Assembly: GCF_003627965.1 (NCBI RefSeq)
Contig: NZ_RBWE01000001.1
Span: forward strand, 1,040,588-1,104,587
Origin: Desulfofundulus salinus
Lineage (GTDB): Bacteria; Bacillota; Desulfotomaculia; Desulfotomaculales; Desulfovirgulaceae
Length of the DNA stretch: 64,000 bases
Reading direction: 5' to 3'
The translations under genes and the position numbers were made by a program. Positions within the stretch are counted from its first letter, which is position 1, and every line of letters starts with the position of its first letter. Of this stretch, positions 62,263-64,000 are shown piece after piece. The notes under the pieces were generated by a model, which was given only the letters and a program-made list of their open reading frames with translations, did not search any database and was not told where the DNA came from.

Positions 62263-62555
62263 TCGATGAAGGGGAAAAGTAGGCCGGAAACAGTTCTCCA
62301 GGGAGGAGGCGTCGGCGACTGGAAGCGCCTTCAGAACATGACCGGTTGAAGTTCTCCCCGGAGATGCAGGCTGAAACCCGTTACCGCGGGCAAGTAGGCC
62401 GTGCCGTAGTCTTCCCACGTTACCGGGAAGGGGGTATCGGAAAGACACATTCCCGTACCCTGTGTTGAGGTGGGCCGTTTTTGCGGTCAAGTAGGGTGGT
62501 AACGCGGAAAGCAGTATGCTTCTCGTCCCTAAAGGTGCGAGAAGCTTTTATTTTT
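62263..62555 (+). ncRNA. T-box leader of aroF with first terminator
   Basis: Stem I opens with GATGAAGGGGAAAAGTAGG (62265-62283) and its basal pairs GGGGA/TCCCC (62271-62275/62355-62359). The specifier loop strand TTGAAGTTC (62346-62354) suggests UUC (phenylalanine) as specifier, which fits pheA downstream; the frame is not certain. The T-box AGGGTGGTAACGCGG (62493-62507) is followed by the terminator GCTTCTCG/CGAGAAGC (62518-62525/62538-62545) and a T run. Uncharged tRNA should favour the antiterminator. Confidence 0.85.
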
Positions 62556-62583
62556 CCCGTTGCTGTAAGGGGTGTTTGTTTTT

Positions 62584-62690
62584 CCCGTACCCTGCTCGAG
62601 GGGGCCGGGTTTTTCCGGCCAATTGGGGTGGTACCGCGGAAGTCCGCTGCTTTCGTCCCCAGGGATGAAAGCGGCGGACTTTTATTTTTA
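62584..62690 (+). ncRNA. Second T-box antiterminator/terminator module
   Basis: A repeat of the last part of the leader, offset by exactly 132 bases: CCCGTACCCTG at 62452 and 62584, and the T-box GGGGTGGTACCGCGG (62625-62639). Its own stem III is GGCCGG/CCGGCC, and its terminator pairs GTCCGCTGCTTTC with GAAAGCGGCGGAC (62642-62654/62667-62679), ending in TTTTATTTTT. It has no stem I or specifier of its own. Transcription must pass both terminators to reach aroF. Confidence 0.8.
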
Positions 62691-62715
62691 AAATCATGAA
62701 TGGAGGGATTAATAA

Positions 62716-63729
62716 ATGGTAGTAGTTATGGACGGGCGGGCTTCCGCCGAGCAGGTCGAGGCGGTAATTATGCGTCTGGAGGAATGCGGTTTTTCTGCCC
62801 ACCCCATTTATGGGGTCAGGCGGATTGTCATTGGCGCCGTAGGCGACCGGCGCGTACTTAATTCCCTGGGACTGGAAACCATGCCGGGGGTGGAGAGGGT
62901 CGTGCCGATCATGAAGCCTTACAAGCTGGTCAGCCGGGAAGCCAGGGAGGAAAACACCGTTGTCCGGGTAGGTCACGTGGCCATTGGTGGCAGCCAGCTG
63001 GCGGTCATTGCCGGACCCTGTGCCGTGGAAAGCCGGGAGCAGTTGCTTGCAGCAGCCCACATGGTGCAGCAGGCCGGTGCTGCTATTTTACGCGGCGGCG
63101 CTTTCAAACCCCGTACTTCCCCCTACAGCTTCCAGGGGCTGGGGGAAAAGGGCTTAAAACTGCTGGCGGAAGCGGCCCGCCAGACCGGCCTGGCCACAGT
63201 TACCGAAGTGGTGGATGAGCACAGTCTGGAACTGGCCGTTGAGTACGTTGATATGCTCCAGGTGGGGGCCAGGAACATGCAGAATTTCCGCCTCCTGCAG
63301 ATGGTCGGCCGCTCGGGCAAGCCGGTACTGCTCAAACGCGGCCTGTCGGCTACAGTGGAAGAGTGGCTGATGGCGGCGGAGTACATCATGTCCGAAGGTA
63401 ACGGGCAGATAGTCCTTTGCGAGCGGGGTATCCGCACCTTTGAGCATTCCACCCGCAACACCCTGGACTTGAGTGCCGTACCGCTGGTGAAGTCTTTAAG
63501 CCACCTGCCAGTGATTGTGGATCCCAGCCATGCCACGGGGGACCGCCGGCTGGTGGGCCCCATGGCCAGGGCGGCGGTGGCTGCCGGTGCCGATGGTTTG
63601 CTGATTGAAGTGCACCCTGAGCCCACGCAGGCCCTTTGTGACGGTCCCCAGTCCCTGACTCCGGCGCAGTTTGTTTCCCTGATGGAGGAATTGCGGGCGG
63701 TGGCTGCTGCCGTGGGGCGGGCGGCTTGA
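62716..63729 (+). CDS. aroF: 3-deoxy-7-phosphoheptulonate synthase (DAHP synthase)
   Basis: 337 residues. Condenses phosphoenolpyruvate and erythrose-4-phosphate, the first step of aromatic amino acid synthesis. It is the type I-beta form: an N-terminal ferredoxin-like regulatory domain (residues 1-70, VVVMDGRASAEQVEAV) joined to the catalytic barrel with AGPCAVES, RGGAFKPRTSPYSFQG, VGARNMQNF and IVDPSHATGDR. Expression is set by the doubled T-box upstream. GGAGGGATTAATAA precedes the ATG; pheA follows after 18 bases. Confidence 0.96.
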   Translation: MVVVMDGRASAEQVEAVIMRLEECGFSAHPIYGVRRIVIGAVGDRRVLNSLGLETMPGVERVVPIMKPYKLVSREAREENTVVRVGHVAIGGSQLAVIAGPCAVESREQLLAAAHMVQQAGAAILRGGAFKPRTSPYSFQGLGEKGLKLLAEAARQTGLATVTEVVDEHSLELAVEYVDMLQVGARNMQNFRLLQMVGRSGKPVLLKRGLSATVEEWLMAAEYIMSEGNGQIVLCERGIRTFEHSTRNTLDLSAVPLVKSLSHLPVIVDPSHATGDRRLVGPMARAAVAAGADGLLIEVHPEPTQALCDGPQSLTPAQFVSLMEELRAVAAAVGRAA

Positions 63730-63747
63730 AAGAAAGGAGCAAGAGCC

Positions 63748-64000
63748 ATGGACAAAAAAATTGGTTACCTTGGCCCATGTGGTACCTTTTCGGAACTGGC
63801 GGTGCGGCAATACCTGGCCCGGCAGCCGGCAGGGGATGTCCAAATGGTAGCCCTGCCGTCCATATACGAGGTGCTTGCGGCGGTGGTGCAGGGAGAAGTG
63901 ACCGAAGCGGTGGTGCCGCTGGAGAACTCCAGTGAAGGGGCGGTTAACCAGACTCAGGACCTGCTGGCCCATACTTTCCCGGACTTACGCATTAAAGGGG
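63748..64000 (+). CDS. pheA: Prephenate dehydratase, cut by the window end
   Basis: The first 84 codons are present, starting MDKKIGYLGPCGTFSELAVRQYL, with VVPLENSSEGAVNQTQDLL, the prephenate-binding stretch of the PheA prephenate dehydratase domain. It converts prephenate to phenylpyruvate in phenylalanine synthesis. No chorismate mutase part precedes it. GAAAGGAG lies 8 bases before the ATG. Its coupling with aroF under one T-box agrees with phenylalanine-specific control. Confidence 0.93.
   Translation, partial: MDKKIGYLGPCGTFSELAVRQYLARQPAGDVQMVALPSIYEVLAAVVQGEVTEAVVPLENSSEGAVNQTQDLLAHTFPDLRIKG

Noticed and set aside
1-64000. tRNA, rRNA genes and CRISPR arrays
   Set aside because: No cloverleaf-like segment, rRNA stretch or regularly spaced repeat was recognised by eye; a tRNA or CRISPR search program was not run.

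Overview
The window comes from the chromosome of an endospore-forming, anaerobic Gram-positive bacterium of the Clostridia/Peptococcaceae type (Desulfotomaculum, Desulfofundulus or Pelotomaculum-like). This rests on sporulation and germination genes (spoIIIE, spoVS, a PASTA penicillin-binding protein of SpoVD type, gerABC, gerM), anaerobic corrinoid synthesis genes, a lactate oxidation module, strong Shine-Dalgarno sites with many GTG/TTG starts, and T-box and cobalamin riboswitch control. No rRNA, tRNA or CRISPR array was seen. The genus is an inference.

Bases 1-2386 are the right end of a mobile element: two small unknown genes and a large serine recombinase. The recombinase ends 47 bases before the surviving 3' part of tepA, so the element has integrated inside tepA, in the manner of sporulation 'skin' elements. 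From there to about 26.1 kb runs a gene order also known from Bacillus: tepA-ylzJ-spoIIIE-rodZ-pgsA-cinA-recA-rny-ymdB-spoVS. It is broken up by guests: uppP and a regulated lactate module (FadR-type regulator, lactate permease, lutC, lutB-lutA fusion), mnmH, rimO, an FtsH-like protease and azlCD. Two structured RNA candidates with terminators lie upstream of spoIIIE and rny.

From 26.2 to 30.2 kb are a dipeptidase, a PHP phosphoesterase, an aminotransferase and two small proteins. From 30.2 to 37.7 kb a cobalamin riboswitch precedes late corrinoid genes (cobU, cobQ, cbiB, cbiA, cobS, cobD, cobC), followed by a sporulation-type PBP and thiM.

From 41 to 59.5 kb most genes are on the minus strand: an acetyltransferase-like protein, gerM, a second FtsK/SpoIIIE translocase, lgt, and a gerA-gerB-gerC operon whose gerC carries an in-frame TGA near its end. 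These are followed by a zinc-ribbon protein and a hydantoinase-type hyuA/hyuB cluster with an alpha/beta hydrolase and an ADP-forming acyl-CoA synthetase. A CaiB-type CoA transferase is divergent from it. The window closes with a radical SAM gene and an aromatic amino acid operon (aroF, pheA). That operon is led by a T-box whose antiterminator/terminator module is duplicated in tandem with a 132-base period.

The observations most worth a second look are the interrupted tepA, the duplicated T-box decision module, the gerC nonsense codon, the twin operators 210 bases apart before the lactate genes, and the 6S-like RNA before rny.
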